Assembly (NCBI GenBank): GCA_937924775.1
Contig: CALDUT010000019.1
Location: 62,001 to 126,000, forward strand
Source: an uncultured Gemmata sp.
Lineage (GTDB): Bacteria; Planctomycetota; Planctomycetia; Gemmatales; Gemmataceae
Reading direction: 5' to 3'
Length of the DNA stretch: 64,000 nt
The translations under genes were made by a program, and so were the position numbers. Each line of letters begins with the position of its first letter. Position 1 is the first letter of the stretch. Shown here piece after piece: positions 1-8,544 of this stretch. Below the pieces are notes generated by a model. It made no database searches. It was not told where the DNA came from and was given only the letters and a program-made list of their open reading frames with translations.

Positions 1-1
1 G

Positions 2-536
2 GATTTCCGCAGCCGCTGGGGGTTGCCGGTCATCAATATTCCCGGCTGTCCGGCCCACCCCGATTGGGTCACACAAATTCTTGTGGCAATCGCCACCGGC
101 CGCGCCAAAGACATCACGTTGGACGATCTCCAACGCCCGGTGACGTTTTTCAAGACGTTCACGCAATTTGTATGTACGCGCGTTCAGTTATTCGAGTAAA
201 GCAATCCCCCAAAGAATTGGGCCAAAGCACCCGCACTGGTTATCTGTTCTACGAGTTCGGCTGCCGTGGCCCGATGACGCATTCCCCCTGCAACCGGATT
301 TTGTGGAACCGGCAGTCGAGCAAGACCCGGCCGGCATGCCCTGCACGGGCTGCACAGAACCCGAATTCCCCTTCTACGATCTGATGCCCGGGACAGTCTC
401 CAAAACGCAGAAAATCAGCGGGGTGATTCCCAAAGACGTTCCCGCGGGCGTCGATCATGTCACCTACATGGCTCACGCGGCCGCCGCCAAGATCGCGGCT
501 CCCAAGTGGTCAAAAGAGGACATGTTTGTCGTCTGA
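2..536 (+). pseudogene. [NiFe] uptake hydrogenase small subunit, C-terminal part, frameshifted
   Basis: The small subunit carries electrons from the NiFe site through iron-sulfur clusters. The window opens inside the gene. Three frames must be joined to read it: frame 2 (2-196, with the motif NIPGCPAHPDW), frame 1 (about 200-331, with FYEFGCRGPMTHSPCNRILW) and frame 3 (about 332-536, with GMPCTGCTEPEFPFYD and the C-terminus). Both joins look like single-base deletions: TA where a Tyr codon is expected at 197-199, and a missing base near 331. The cluster-binding cysteines survive in the split pieces. The large subunit follows 55 bases downstream. The pattern fits recent decay or indel-type sequencing error. 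The 5' part lies outside the window. Family call is confident; real decay versus error is undecided. Confidence 0.8.
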
Positions 537-591
537 TTTTTCACTCTATGTGCAAATTTATACCTAACCTGAAACTCTCCCGGAGTTCCCC

Positions 592-2218
592 ATGACCACC
601 ACTCTCCTGCCCCCCCAATACCCAACGGATCAGCCCCTTGGACCGGGTCGAAGGCGACCTCGACCTCAATATTCAGGTCGATAACGGCGTTGTTACCAAC
701 GCCTGGACCGAAGCAAGCATGTTCCGCGGCTTCGAGATCATCCTGAAAGGGAAAGACCCGCAAGCCGGCTTGATCGTCACGCCGCGGATCTGCGGTATCT
801 GTGGTGGGAGCCATTTGTACAAAGCCGCCTATGCTCTGGATACCGCGTGGCGCACGCAGGTGCCGCCCAGCGCCACCTTGGTGCGTAATATCGCCCAAGC
901 CTGTGAAACCCTGCAATCCATCCCGCGATGGTTTTATGCTCTGTTCGCTATTGATCTTACCAACAAGAACTATGCGAAATCCCTGTTTTACCCGGAAGCG
1001 GTGAGGCGGTTCGCCCCCTTCGTTGGCAGCAGTTACGAACCGGGAGTCACACTCTCCGGCAAACCGGTGGAAATCTACGCGATCTTTGGCGGGCAGTGGC
1101 CGCATAGCAGCTTCATGATTCCCGGCGGTGTGATGTGTGCCCCAACACTCTCCGATGTTACGCGAGCGATCTCGATTCTGGAGTATTGGAAAAACGAATG
1201 GCTCGAAAAACGCTGGCTGGGTTGCTCGGTAGATCGTTGGCTAGAAAACAAAACCTGGAACGATGGTCTGCGTTGGGTGGAGGAAAATGACGCTCAACGC
1301 CACAGCGACTGCGGTTTCTTTCTCCGTATGGGGATGGACATTGGTCTGGACAAATACGGTGAGGGCTGCGGAGCGTATCTGGCCACGGGAACCTATTTCC
1401 AACCGGAATTGTACGAACGGCCGACCATCGAAGGCCGCAATGCAGCTCTCATCAACCGCAGCGGCGTCTGCGACGGCCACGACTTCCACGACTTTGATCA
1501 AGCCCATGTCCGCGAAGATGTCACCCACAGTTTCTATAAGGGCAATTCCTTATTGCACCCGTGAGAGGGTGTCACGGAACCGATCGACCCAGCCGAAGGA
1601 CACAAGCAAGGCAAGTACAGTTGAGCGAAGTCGCCGCGGTATTTGGTGCCAGGGAAAGGACAGATTCCTCTGGAAGCTGGTCCTGTGGCTCGACAGGTGA
1701 TCGCCGGCCGCCCCGGAGCTGCGAAACATCAAGACTACGACCCACTCTTTCTCGACGCCATCAAAACTGTTGGTCCGAGCGTGCTAGTCCGGGTGATGGC
1801 CCGGATGCACGAAGCCGCCAAATACTACAAGCTCGCGCGCCAGTGGCTTGGAGAATTGGACTTACACGACAAGTTCTATTCCAAACCGACTGAACATGCC
1901 GAAGGAAAAGGCTTCGGCAGTACCGAAGCGGCCCGCGGCAGTCTTTCCGACTGGATCGTCATCAAAAATGGGAAAATCGAGAACTACCAAGTGGTGACAC
2001 CAACCGCGTGGAACATCGGACCGCTCGATGGCCAGAATGTCCATGGGCCGATGGAACAGTCGTTCATCGGGGCACGCATCGCGGATCCAACCGACCCGGT
2101 GGAAATGGGGCCTGTCGCCCGGTCGTTTGACTCCTGCTTGGTCTGTACGGTTCACACTTACGATGCCAAAACCGGGAAAGAGCTGGCCGGTTTCCAACTC
2201 GGTAAGGCTCTGCGGTGA
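592..2218 (+). pseudogene. [NiFe] hydrogenase large subunit, group 2a-like (HupL/HucL type), disrupted
   Basis: This is the catalytic subunit that oxidises H2 at the NiFe(CN)2CO site. The N-terminal ligand motif RICGICGGSH (near 787) and the C-terminal motif DSCLVCTVH (near 2130) are both intact, and total length (about 540 codons) is normal. The text around the first motif (FRGFEIILKGKDPQAGLIVTP) resembles cyanobacterial HupL and mycobacterial Huc, hence group 2a. ATG 592 runs out of frame at a 7-C tract (613-619); with six Cs it continues in frame into SPLDRVEGDLDL. The same frame then meets TGA at 1562 and TGA at 1622. The second lies within KYS-stop-AKSPRY, where a Trp is usual. Reading resumes in the same frame to 2218. 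The stop overlaps the next start (GTGA). Confidence 0.85.
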
Positions 2219-2508
2219 CTCCCGACAACAAACCACGCGTGCTGATTGTTGGCTGCGGCAACTTGCTCCGGGGTGACGACGCCGCCGGGCCGGTCACGAT
2301 TCGCCGCCTGTGGGACACCGGGTTACCGCCCGATGTTCATTGTGCCGATGGTGGCACGGGGGGTATGGATGTGGCCTTTCAGATGCGGGGGGTGCCGCTG
2401 GTGGTGTTGATCGATGCCTGTGCCAGTGGTTCGCCACCGGGTTCGATTTTTGAACTCCCCGGACATGAGGGCAAACGGCTCCCGCCGCCCAGCGGCATCA
2501 ACCTGAAT
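2215..2508 (+). pseudogene. Hydrogenase maturation protease, N-terminal portion
   Basis: This endopeptidase family trims the C-terminus of the large subunit after nickel insertion. The start GTG overlaps the large-subunit stop as GTGA. The N-terminus VLIVGCGNLLRGDDAAGP is the family's nickel-binding signature, and LIDACASGSPPGSIF is the second conserved segment. The family resemblance ends after GINLNA (about residue 98), while the family is normally about 150-170 residues. The frame runs on to 2772 but into unrelated sequence, and a different reading frame carrying protein-like sequence begins at 2511. The C-terminal third therefore appears lost in a deletion that fused this gene to the next. 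Confidence 0.7.
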
Positions 2509-2510
2509 GC

Positions 2511-2825
2511 TTGCGGTATGTGGAACGATTGGAACAACGCAATCAGGGTACTGCCAACGCTCTGGCACGCTTGCGGGAAAAACCAGAACAGGATGGCATT
2601 CGCCTCACAGAGTTCGTCACGGCCTTATTTGCTGACTTCCTGCTGGATAACCCCGATGGGGCTTGTTTCGTACTGCGAGCCTTGCCGCGGCGACCTGTTG
2701 AACCGCCCCCCAGAGGAACCGTGGCGGAAATCTTGCACGCCATGGCCACCGCGACTTTCGCCGACTTGCTGAAGCACAACAAAGCGATGGAGCGATTGGA
2801 GCAACATGCCGCGTATTCTGCGTAA
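2511..2825 (+). pseudogene. Conserved small protein of the hydrogenase locus, N-terminus missing
   Basis: The frame reads about 104 residues starting RYVERLEQRNQG and ending QHAAYSA, with Leu/Ala/Glu-rich predicted helices. It begins abruptly where the protease homology ends, with no ribosome-binding site, so the real N-terminus was probably removed by the same deletion. A TAA stop at 2823-2825 is followed by AAGGA and the next gene. I do not recognise a named family. Group 2a hydrogenase clusters commonly carry one or more small uncharacterised proteins between protease and Rieske genes, and position is the only reason to assign it to this locus. Confidence 0.5.
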
Positions 2826-2836
2826 GGATTTTGCTC

Positions 2837-3139
2837 ATGCCTGAAATTTCGTCTACGACCTCATTTCCACCCCCCGATGACTTGGATTCCCTTGCCGCCA
2901 AAGTGGACCAAGCCGCGGCCGCTGTTCGTGGGTTGCCCGAAGACGCTCGCCAGCGTGCCTGGGCGTTAAAAGCCGCTGGTGGATTGCGTGCTTATCGTAA
3001 CCAGTGCCCACATCAGGGTTTGCCTTTGGCAGGGGGGAGCCTCGACGCTGACGAGAACACTCTCGCATGCCCGTGGCAGGGTTTCCGCTTCGATTGCGAC
3101 ACCGGAGAATGTCTCACAGCTCCCGCCGTCCAGGTTGAT
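2837..3139 (+). pseudogene. Rieske [2Fe-2S] protein of the hydrogenase locus, internally deleted and truncated
   Basis: The likely start is ATG 2837, with AAGGA eight bases upstream. About 45 residues of a helical N-terminus (DDLDSLAAKVDQAAAAV) pass directly into the Rieske core: CPHQGLPLAGG (C-x-H) and CPWQGFRFDC (C-x2-G, with Gln where the second His ligand is usual). Homologues in group 2a clusters, as I remember them, carry a NifU-like domain between the helical start and the Rieske core; here that domain is absent at about 2966-2970. The C-terminus stops after ECLTAPAVQ, where NHL-repeat sequence begins in another frame. The Gln in place of His in the second cluster motif would also impair a Rieske centre. 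Confidence 0.65.
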
Positions 3140-3859
3140 CGGCCAACCCAACCCTGCCGCGACCGAACCGAATCGCGGCCAAGCGGTATCCGCCTCGGGT
3201 TTCTACTGGCCGTATGGCATCGAGTGGGTGAAGGGGTGGCTGTGGGTGGCTGACACCGGGAATCGCCGCATCATGGGGTGGAAAGGAATCCCCACGGACC
3301 AACAAACCGCGGATATTATTCTCGGCCAACCGGACGCGACCAGCGGGGCCGAGAATCGCGGGGGACCAGCAGCCGGAAATTCCTTTCGCTGGCCGCATGC
3401 CATAGCAGCCACCGATGAACTGCTGTTAATCGCCGACGCGGGCAATCACCGTGTGCTAGGTTGGCAATTCCCGATCACAGATCGCTCAGCCGACCTCGTG
3501 TGGGGCCAGCCGGCATTTCACACCAACGCCGAATGGCCCTACCGTGCCCCAGGACCTGCGACACTGCGCTTTCCCTATAGCGTACGACATGGGAGAATGA
3601 AGTGAGCGTGGCCGATACCGTGAACAACCGCATTCTTCACAGGAATACGGTTCCGTCCACAGGTGCCGGCCATCCCGCTACGGTCGTCGTCGGCCAACAG
3701 ACGTTTGAAAGTTATGGTGAAAATCGCTGGGCAGCGGTCACGGCCGATTCGCTGTGCTGGCCTGACGGGGTGTGCCGCTATGGGCCGTGGCTGGCGATTG
3801 CAGATTCCGGTAATAATCGCGTGATGCTATGGTGTTGGGAGGGAGAACGATGTGCCTAG
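3129..3859 (+). pseudogene. NHL-repeat beta-propeller protein of the hydrogenase locus, frameshifted
   Basis: NHL repeats (WVADTGNRRIMGW, IADAGNHRVLGW, VADTVNNRILHRN, IADSGNNRVMLW) show a propeller of the kind encoded beside group 2a uptake hydrogenases. The first part is in frame 3 up to TGA 3603-3605, and the rest is in frame 2 from about 3602 to 3859. The N-terminus is missing because the sequence begins in mid-protein immediately after the truncated Rieske gene. The C-terminal end overlaps the hypC start. With one frameshift and one 5' deletion it is almost certainly non-functional as it stands. Confidence 0.7.
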
Positions 3860-4095
3860 CAGTACCGGGGCGGGTGGAGTCGGTGTACGAGACCGATGGC
3901 ACCCGCATGGGAAAGGTCAATTTCGGCGGCGTGGTGAAGGAGGTGTGTTTGGCCTATTTGCCGGACATCGCAGTCGGTGACTATACAATAGTTCATGTTG
4001 GCTTTGCCATCAGCAAAATCGACGAAACGACCGCTCAGGAAACACTCCGCACGTTTGCCTCCCTGGGCTTACTCGAGGAGGAAATTCGGGAATAG
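3850..4095 (+). CDS. hypC: Hydrogenase maturation chaperone HypC
   Basis: HypC carries the Fe(CN)2CO moiety, works with HypD, and delivers iron to the hydrogenase large subunit in the cytoplasm. The protein is 81 residues, normal for the family, and starts with the diagnostic MCLAVPGRV whose Cys2 is essential. The conserved [17 protein letters not shown] segment follows at about residues 45-60. The start is fixed by the N-terminal motif because Cys2 must be exposed; GGGAGG lies just upstream. The gene overlaps the end of the broken NHL gene by ten bases and is five bases from hypD. Unlike the genes before it, it is undamaged. Confidence 0.95.
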   Translation: MCLAVPGRVESVYETDGTRMGKVNFGGVVKEVCLAYLPDIAVGDYTIVHVGFAISKIDETTAQETLRTFASLGLLEEEIRE

Positions 4096-4100
4096 GCAGC

Positions 4101-5222
4101 ATGAAGTACCTCAGCGAATTCCGCAACGGCGAGTTGGCCCGCCAGTTGGCAGCCGAGATTCGTTCGATAATCACCCGGCCGTGGGCGATTATGGAAGTGT
4201 GTGGCGGGCAAACCCATTCCATCCTCCGCAACGGAATCGACCAGCTTCTGCCACCGGAAGTCGAATTGATTCACGGTCCCGGTTGCCCGGTCTGTGTCAC
4301 GCCCGTGGAGCTGATCGACAAAGCCTTGGCGATCGCAGCGATACCGGACGTCATCTTCTGTAGCTTCGGAGATATGCTACGAGTACCAGGCAGTAGCGGT
4401 GATTTGTTCACCGTCAAAAGCCGGGGGGGCGATGTGCGGATCGTGTACTCCCCGTTGGATGCGATCCAACTGGCCAAGACTCACCCCACACGGCCCGTGG
4501 TTTTTTTTGGCATCGGTTTTGAAACCACGGCTCCGGCCAATGCCATGGCCATTCATCAGGCGTGGCGGTTGGGGCTGACGAACTTTTCTGTGCTGGTATC
4601 GCATGTGTTGGTCCCGCCCGCGATCGATGCCATCATGCGTTCGCCGACCAACCGGGTGCAAGCCTTTTTGGCCGCGGGTCATGTGTGCAGTGTCATGGGG
4701 TATCACCAATACGTCCCGCTGGCCGAACGGCACCGCGTACCGATTGTGGTCACCGGGTTTGAACCGCTGGACATCCTCGACGGCATCCGCCGGGCGGTTC
4801 GGCAACTCGAGGCCGGGATACACACTGTGGAGAACGCTTACCCCCGAGTGGTCACACGCGAAGGCAATCAGGCCGCGCAAGCCATGCTCGCGGAAGTATT
4901 TGAGGAAACCGACCGCACTTGGCGGGGCATCGGTGTGATTCCTCAAAGCGGCTGGAAACTCCGCGACAAGTACTGGGATTTCGATGCGGAAAGACGTTTC
5001 CCCGTCGCCGGGATTCGGTCGCAAGAATCGCCGCGCTGCCGCAGCGGAGAAGTGCTGCAAGGAACCCTCAAACCGCACCAGTGTGACGCCTTCGGCACCG
5101 CATGCACCCCGCGAACCCCACTGGGAGCCACGATGGTGTCCAACGAGGGGGCTTGTGCCGCATACTATAACTACGGACGGCTCTTAGACTTAGGAACGGA
5201 GCGGACCGCGTGTCGGCTGTGA
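4101..5222 (+). CDS. hypD: Hydrogenase maturation scaffold HypD
   Basis: HypD is the [4Fe-4S] scaffold on which the Fe(CN)2CO group is assembled with HypC and HypE. At 373 residues it is full length. Conserved blocks are [16 protein letters not shown] (about 31-46), [11 protein letters not shown] (about 59-69), [10 protein letters not shown] (about 135-145) and GHVCSVMGY (about 195). The C-terminal cysteines ([23 protein letters not shown]) supply cluster ligands. The gene sits five bases after hypC and overlaps hypE by 13 bases, so the three are probably co-translated. hypA, hypB and hypF are not in the window and may lie upstream of base 1. Confidence 0.96.
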   Translation: MKYLSEFRNGELARQLAAEIRSIITRPWAIMEVCGGQTHSILRNGIDQLLPPEVELIHGPGCPVCVTPVELIDKALAIAAIPDVIFCSFGDMLRVPGSSGDLFTVKSRGGDVRIVYSPLDAIQLAKTHPTRPVVFFGIGFETTAPANAMAIHQAWRLGLTNFSVLVSHVLVPPAIDAIMRSPTNRVQAFLAAGHVCSVMGYHQYVPLAERHRVPIVVTGFEPLDILDGIRRAVRQLEAGIHTVENAYPRVVTREGNQAAQAMLAEVFEETDRTWRGIGVIPQSGWKLRDKYWDFDAERRFPVAGIRSQESPRCRSGEVLQGTLKPHQCDAFGTACTPRTPLGATMVSNEGACAAYYNYGRLLDLGTERTACRL

Positions 5223-6265
5223 ATTTCGACAACGTCACTTGCCCGCAGCCACTGCGGGATTATCCCCAGGTGGTACTGGGCCACGGGGGGGGAGGCCAAC
5301 TCTCCGCAGAGTTGATCGAACATCTGTTTGTTCCCGCGTTTCGCAATCCCGCGTTGGAAGCCTTGGGCGATGCGGCCATTGTACCTCCCCCAGCGGGACG
5401 TTTAGCCCTGACCACCGATGCGTATGTCGTCCGGCCGCTATTTTTCCCCGGGGGGAGCATCGGTGAGTTGGCGGTCAACGGTACTGTCAATGATTTGGCG
5501 GTCAGTGGGGCGGAACCGCTTTATCTGACAGCCAGTTTCATTCTCGAAGAGGGGTTTCCCCTCGCCGATTTGCAGCAGATTGTCGAGCGTATGGCGGCCG
5601 CGGCGGTCCACGCGGGCGTGCGGATTGTCACCGGGGATACGAAAGTGGTCGAACGCGGTCATGGTGATGGCTGTTTTATCACCACGGCGGGTGTGGGTTG
5701 GGTTCCGCCAGGGCGGACGCTTGGCCCCGAACAGATTCGCCCCGGCGATGCGGTGCTGGTTTCTGGCCCGATGGGCAACCATGGCATCGCGATTCTCAGT
5801 GTCCGCGAGGGGCTGGAGTTTGAAACCGTTATTCCTAGCGACACTGCAGCCCTGAATGGGCTGATCGCCCACATGCTGGCGGTTTGCCCCGACATTCGCG
5901 TGATGCGCGATCCGACCCGCGGCGGCTTAGCCGCAAGCTTGAACGAATTCGCCCGCCACTCCGGCTGGGGGATCGAGATTCACGACAACCGCATTCCCGT
6001 GGAAGAACCCGTTCGGGCTGCTTGCGATCTGCTCGGACTCGATCCGCTTCTGGTCGCCAACGAAGGAAAAGTGGTGGCGATCGTACCGGCCCCCGCGGCC
6101 GATGGGCTGATCACAGCCATGCAGCAGCACCCACTCGGCCAACAGGCCGCGATCATCGGCCAAGTCACGGAGCAGCACCCGAAAAGAGTGGTGGCCCGAA
6201 CGCCGATTGGGGGTTCGCGGATCATCACGCTTCCGATGGGTGAACAGTTGCCGCGGATTTGCTAA
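5210..6265 (+). CDS. hypE: Hydrogenase maturation protein HypE (carbamoyl dehydratase)
   Basis: HypE dehydrates the carbamoyl group received from HypF to a thiocyanate on its C-terminal cysteine, the source of the CN ligands. The protein is 351 residues in the PurM/ThiL-like fold: [13 protein letters not shown] near the N-terminus, [14 protein letters not shown] (about 89-102), [21 protein letters not shown] (about 234-243), and the family's obligatory C-terminal PRIC. The start is GTG 5210, overlapping hypD. The intact C-terminal Cys argues that this maturation gene is still functional while its likely substrate upstream is broken. Confidence 0.95.
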   Translation: MSAVNFDNVTCPQPLRDYPQVVLGHGGGGQLSAELIEHLFVPAFRNPALEALGDAAIVPPPAGRLALTTDAYVVRPLFFPGGSIGELAVNGTVNDLAVSGAEPLYLTASFILEEGFPLADLQQIVERMAAAAVHAGVRIVTGDTKVVERGHGDGCFITTAGVGWVPPGRTLGPEQIRPGDAVLVSGPMGNHGIAILSVREGLEFETVIPSDTAALNGLIAHMLAVCPDIRVMRDPTRGGLAASLNEFARHSGWGIEIHDNRIPVEEPVRAACDLLGLDPLLVANEGKVVAIVPAPAADGLITAMQQHPLGQQAAIIGQVTEQHPKRVVARTPIGGSRIITLPMGEQLPRIC

Positions 6266-6513
6266 AAGCCCATCACCTAGTATCGGGTGTTCGGCTCAAA
6301 GTGCCCGCTGATGATCTGTGTGCTTCCGGTCGGCAAGGAATCCGGTACTCTCTTTTTAGGCATTTTGCTGGGCATATTGCCAAAGATAACAGCAGAGAAA
6401 GTCGGTATCCAACGAGTTCCACGAACTGGACTTTCTGCTTGGAGATCGGCCGCGGCTGGGGTATCCTGCTGAACAACACGGTGATTTTTCGACAGTCAAT
6501 AGGTCCGAACATC
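6266..6513 (+). other. Intergenic region hypE to Gfo/Idh/MocA gene
   Basis: These 248 bases hold no convincing gene. The downstream frame stays open back to 6259, but this part has no family resemblance and no ribosome-binding site. No clear terminator was seen. Confidence 0.5.
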
Positions 6514-7860
6514 ATGGCTCGCATGAATCGTCGTCAATTTGCTCAAACAACAGGCATTGCCGCGGCCACGGCTCTGAGTGCTGGACGGGTTTGGGGAGCT
6601 AACGATCGGGTTCGCGTGGGTTTCATCGGCTTGGGCAATCGCGGTGATCAGGTCCTCACGGCCTTCCTGGCGCAGAAGGATTGTGAAGTGGCAGCGCTTT
6701 GCGACATTTATCAGCCCTACTTGGATTTCGCCGCCAACCGAATCGGCGGTAACCCGCTACGGTTCACAGATTACAGCAAAATGCTCGAGGAGCGCAGCCT
6801 CGATGCCGTGGTGATTGTCACCCCCGACCATTGGCACGCCCTGATGACGGTCGAGGCATGCGCGGCCGGGAAAGATGTTTATGTAGAAAAGCCGCTATCG
6901 TTGTGCGTGGCGGAAGGCCGCGCGATGGTCAACGCAGCCCGCAAGCACAAACGCATCGTCCAATGCGGCATTCAACGCACTTCCAGCCCGATGTGCCAAG
7001 AAGCGGCGTCGCTCATCCGAAATGGCGCAATCGGGAAGGTGACGGTCGTACGGGCCTTCCATGTGCAAAACGAGTGGCCCAAGGGGATTGGCAACCCGCC
7101 CGACGGGGAACCCATGCCTGAAGGGTTCGATTGGGACGCGTGGCTGGGTCCGGCTCCTCTGCGGAAGTACAACAAGAACCGGACGTTCTACCGTTTCCGG
7201 TGGTTTTACGATTACTCGGGGGGCCAACTGACCAACTTTGGCGTGCATTACTTGGCGCAAATTCATGCCTCACTGGGAGTTGAGGCACCACTGGCTGTCG
7301 TGGCGATGGGTGGGAAGTTCGCCAACTTCGACAATCGCGAAGTGCCCGATACGATGGAAGTTCTCTGGCATTACCCAAACGATACGCTCGTGACCTTCTC
7401 CCAATTCAACGCCACCGGAGCGACACCGGCGGCCAAAGCGTGCGAAATCGAATTTCGCGGTACGAAAGGAACGATGTACTTCCGCACCAGCGGCTACGAG
7501 ATTGTGCCGGAAATCATTACACCGAATGAATTTGCGGCTCGAACACCGCTCGATCGCTCTATCGAGAAAGCTTGGCGCAACGGGGCCAAGGCGGAAATCG
7601 AAGCCAAGAAAGTCGATAGCCGGGTTCTCGACACCGACCATGTCCGCAACTTCCTCGATTGCCTCAAAAGCCGCAAAACGCCGACCTGCGACGTCGAATT
7701 CGGCCACCGCTGCACCAGTGCCGCCTTGATCGGCAACATCGCCCACCGCTTGAAGGCCTACTTGGAATGGGACGCGAAAACCGAACGGTTCACCAATTAT
7801 CCCAAAGCCAATGAGTTGTTGAGTTATACTTACCGTAAGCCTTATACGATGCCGACTTAA
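6514..7860 (+). CDS. Gfo/Idh/MocA family oxidoreductase, Tat-exported
   Basis: This is a predicted NAD(P)-dependent sugar or polyol oxidoreductase of the large secreted planctomycete family (448 residues). The chosen start, ATG 6514, puts the twin-arginine motif NRRQFAQ at residues 4-10, followed by an Ala-rich hydrophobic stretch; the frame is open upstream but without support. The Rossmann motif VGFIGLGNRGDQ lies near residue 35, TPDHWHALM near 100, and the family signature YVEKPLSL near 120. The C-terminal half has the alpha/beta substrate domain (RFRWFYDYSGGQLTNFGVHYL). Substrate is unknown; the protein probably acts folded in the periplasm. It is a paralogue of the gene at 36433. Confidence 0.85.
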   Translation: MARMNRRQFAQTTGIAAATALSAGRVWGANDRVRVGFIGLGNRGDQVLTAFLAQKDCEVAALCDIYQPYLDFAANRIGGNPLRFTDYSKMLEERSLDAVVIVTPDHWHALMTVEACAAGKDVYVEKPLSLCVAEGRAMVNAARKHKRIVQCGIQRTSSPMCQEAASLIRNGAIGKVTVVRAFHVQNEWPKGIGNPPDGEPMPEGFDWDAWLGPAPLRKYNKNRTFYRFRWFYDYSGGQLTNFGVHYLAQIHASLGVEAPLAVVAMGGKFANFDNREVPDTMEVLWHYPNDTLVTFSQFNATGATPAAKACEIEFRGTKGTMYFRTSGYEIVPEIITPNEFAARTPLDRSIEKAWRNGAKAEIEAKKVDSRVLDTDHVRNFLDCLKSRKTPTCDVEFGHRCTSAALIGNIAHRLKAYLEWDAKTERFTNYPKANELLSYTYRKPYTMPT

Positions 7861-7954
7861 GCGCGGCGAGAACCCTTGGGGCGTTGGTCCAATCATGGCT
7901 GTATAGTGGAGTGTACCCTATTCCTGAGTTGCTCAATCGTATGGGTGAACTCTC

Positions 7955-8530
7955 ATGCGTTACCAATGCCCCCGTTGCGCGGATTATTGGGAAGCGGAGC
8001 CGAAAGACAACACCCTACCGCGTTGCCCGCGCTGCTCGGCTCCGTTACGCCCCGTCTCCATCGAAGCAACCACGGCACTGCCAATGCCGGTGCGACCCAA
8101 TGCCCCCCCGGTTATTTACCCTCCGCCCGCGTTCAGTCCATTCTCCCTCGGGATAGACCCCCGGGATTATATCGAGGAGAAGGTTGAAGATCTCCGCGAG
8201 CGTCGCCAATACCGCCGCGAACAGCAACAATATGCCCGCGAGGATCGCGTCAGCAACCCCATCGCGATTGCCGGTTTGGCCATCAACAGTACCGCGTTCT
8301 TATTGGTGATGTCCGGCTTGATGTTTGGCCGCGGGTTACTGGGATACGGTTGGTTTAGCGCGATTATGAGTATCCCTATGGTGCTGCTGGGCTTGCCGTT
8401 GTGCCTGGTGGGCGGATTGCGACAGGGCCGGGTGCGGATGTATGCGTGGATCGGCACAGGGCTGGGGGCGATGCTGCTTCTGCTGATGATTCCCGGTTTG
8501 CTGTTGATTCTGATCAAACCTGGGAGGTAA
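7955..8530 (+). CDS. Zinc-ribbon membrane protein, function unknown
   Basis: A 191-residue protein with an N-terminal zinc ribbon (RYQCPRCADYW then PRCPRCSAPL, two CPRC knuckles within 30 residues), a proline-rich linker to about residue 60, a charged helix (EEKVEDLRERRQYRREQQQY, about 70-90), and two to three hydrophobic segments (about 103-125, 130-150, 160-185). This looks like the small DUF4190-like or zinc-ribbon membrane proteins common in planctomycetes, but I cannot name a function. The next gene starts 14 bases later, suggesting co-transcription with the hydrolase. Confidence 0.7.
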   Translation: MRYQCPRCADYWEAEPKDNTLPRCPRCSAPLRPVSIEATTALPMPVRPNAPPVIYPPPAFSPFSLGIDPRDYIEEKVEDLRERRQYRREQQQYAREDRVSNPIAIAGLAINSTAFLLVMSGLMFGRGLLGYGWFSAIMSIPMVLLGLPLCLVGGLRQGRVRMYAWIGTGLGAMLLLLMIPGLLLILIKPGR

Positions 8531-8544
8531 AGCCGGGAACCACA

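Noticed and set aside
473-1105. Long minus-strand open frame across the hydrogenase genes
   Set aside because: It is antisense to recognisable small- and large-subunit sequence and has no family resemblance.
1562-1624. Genetic code with TGA read as Trp, or selenocysteine
   Set aside because: Many intact genes in the window stop at TGA, including overlapping GTGA junctions, and no selenocysteine element is apparent.
6259-6513. N-terminal extension of the Gfo/Idh/MocA gene by 85 residues
   Set aside because: The Tat signal begins at ATG 6514 and the upstream part has no conserved sequence or ribosome-binding site.
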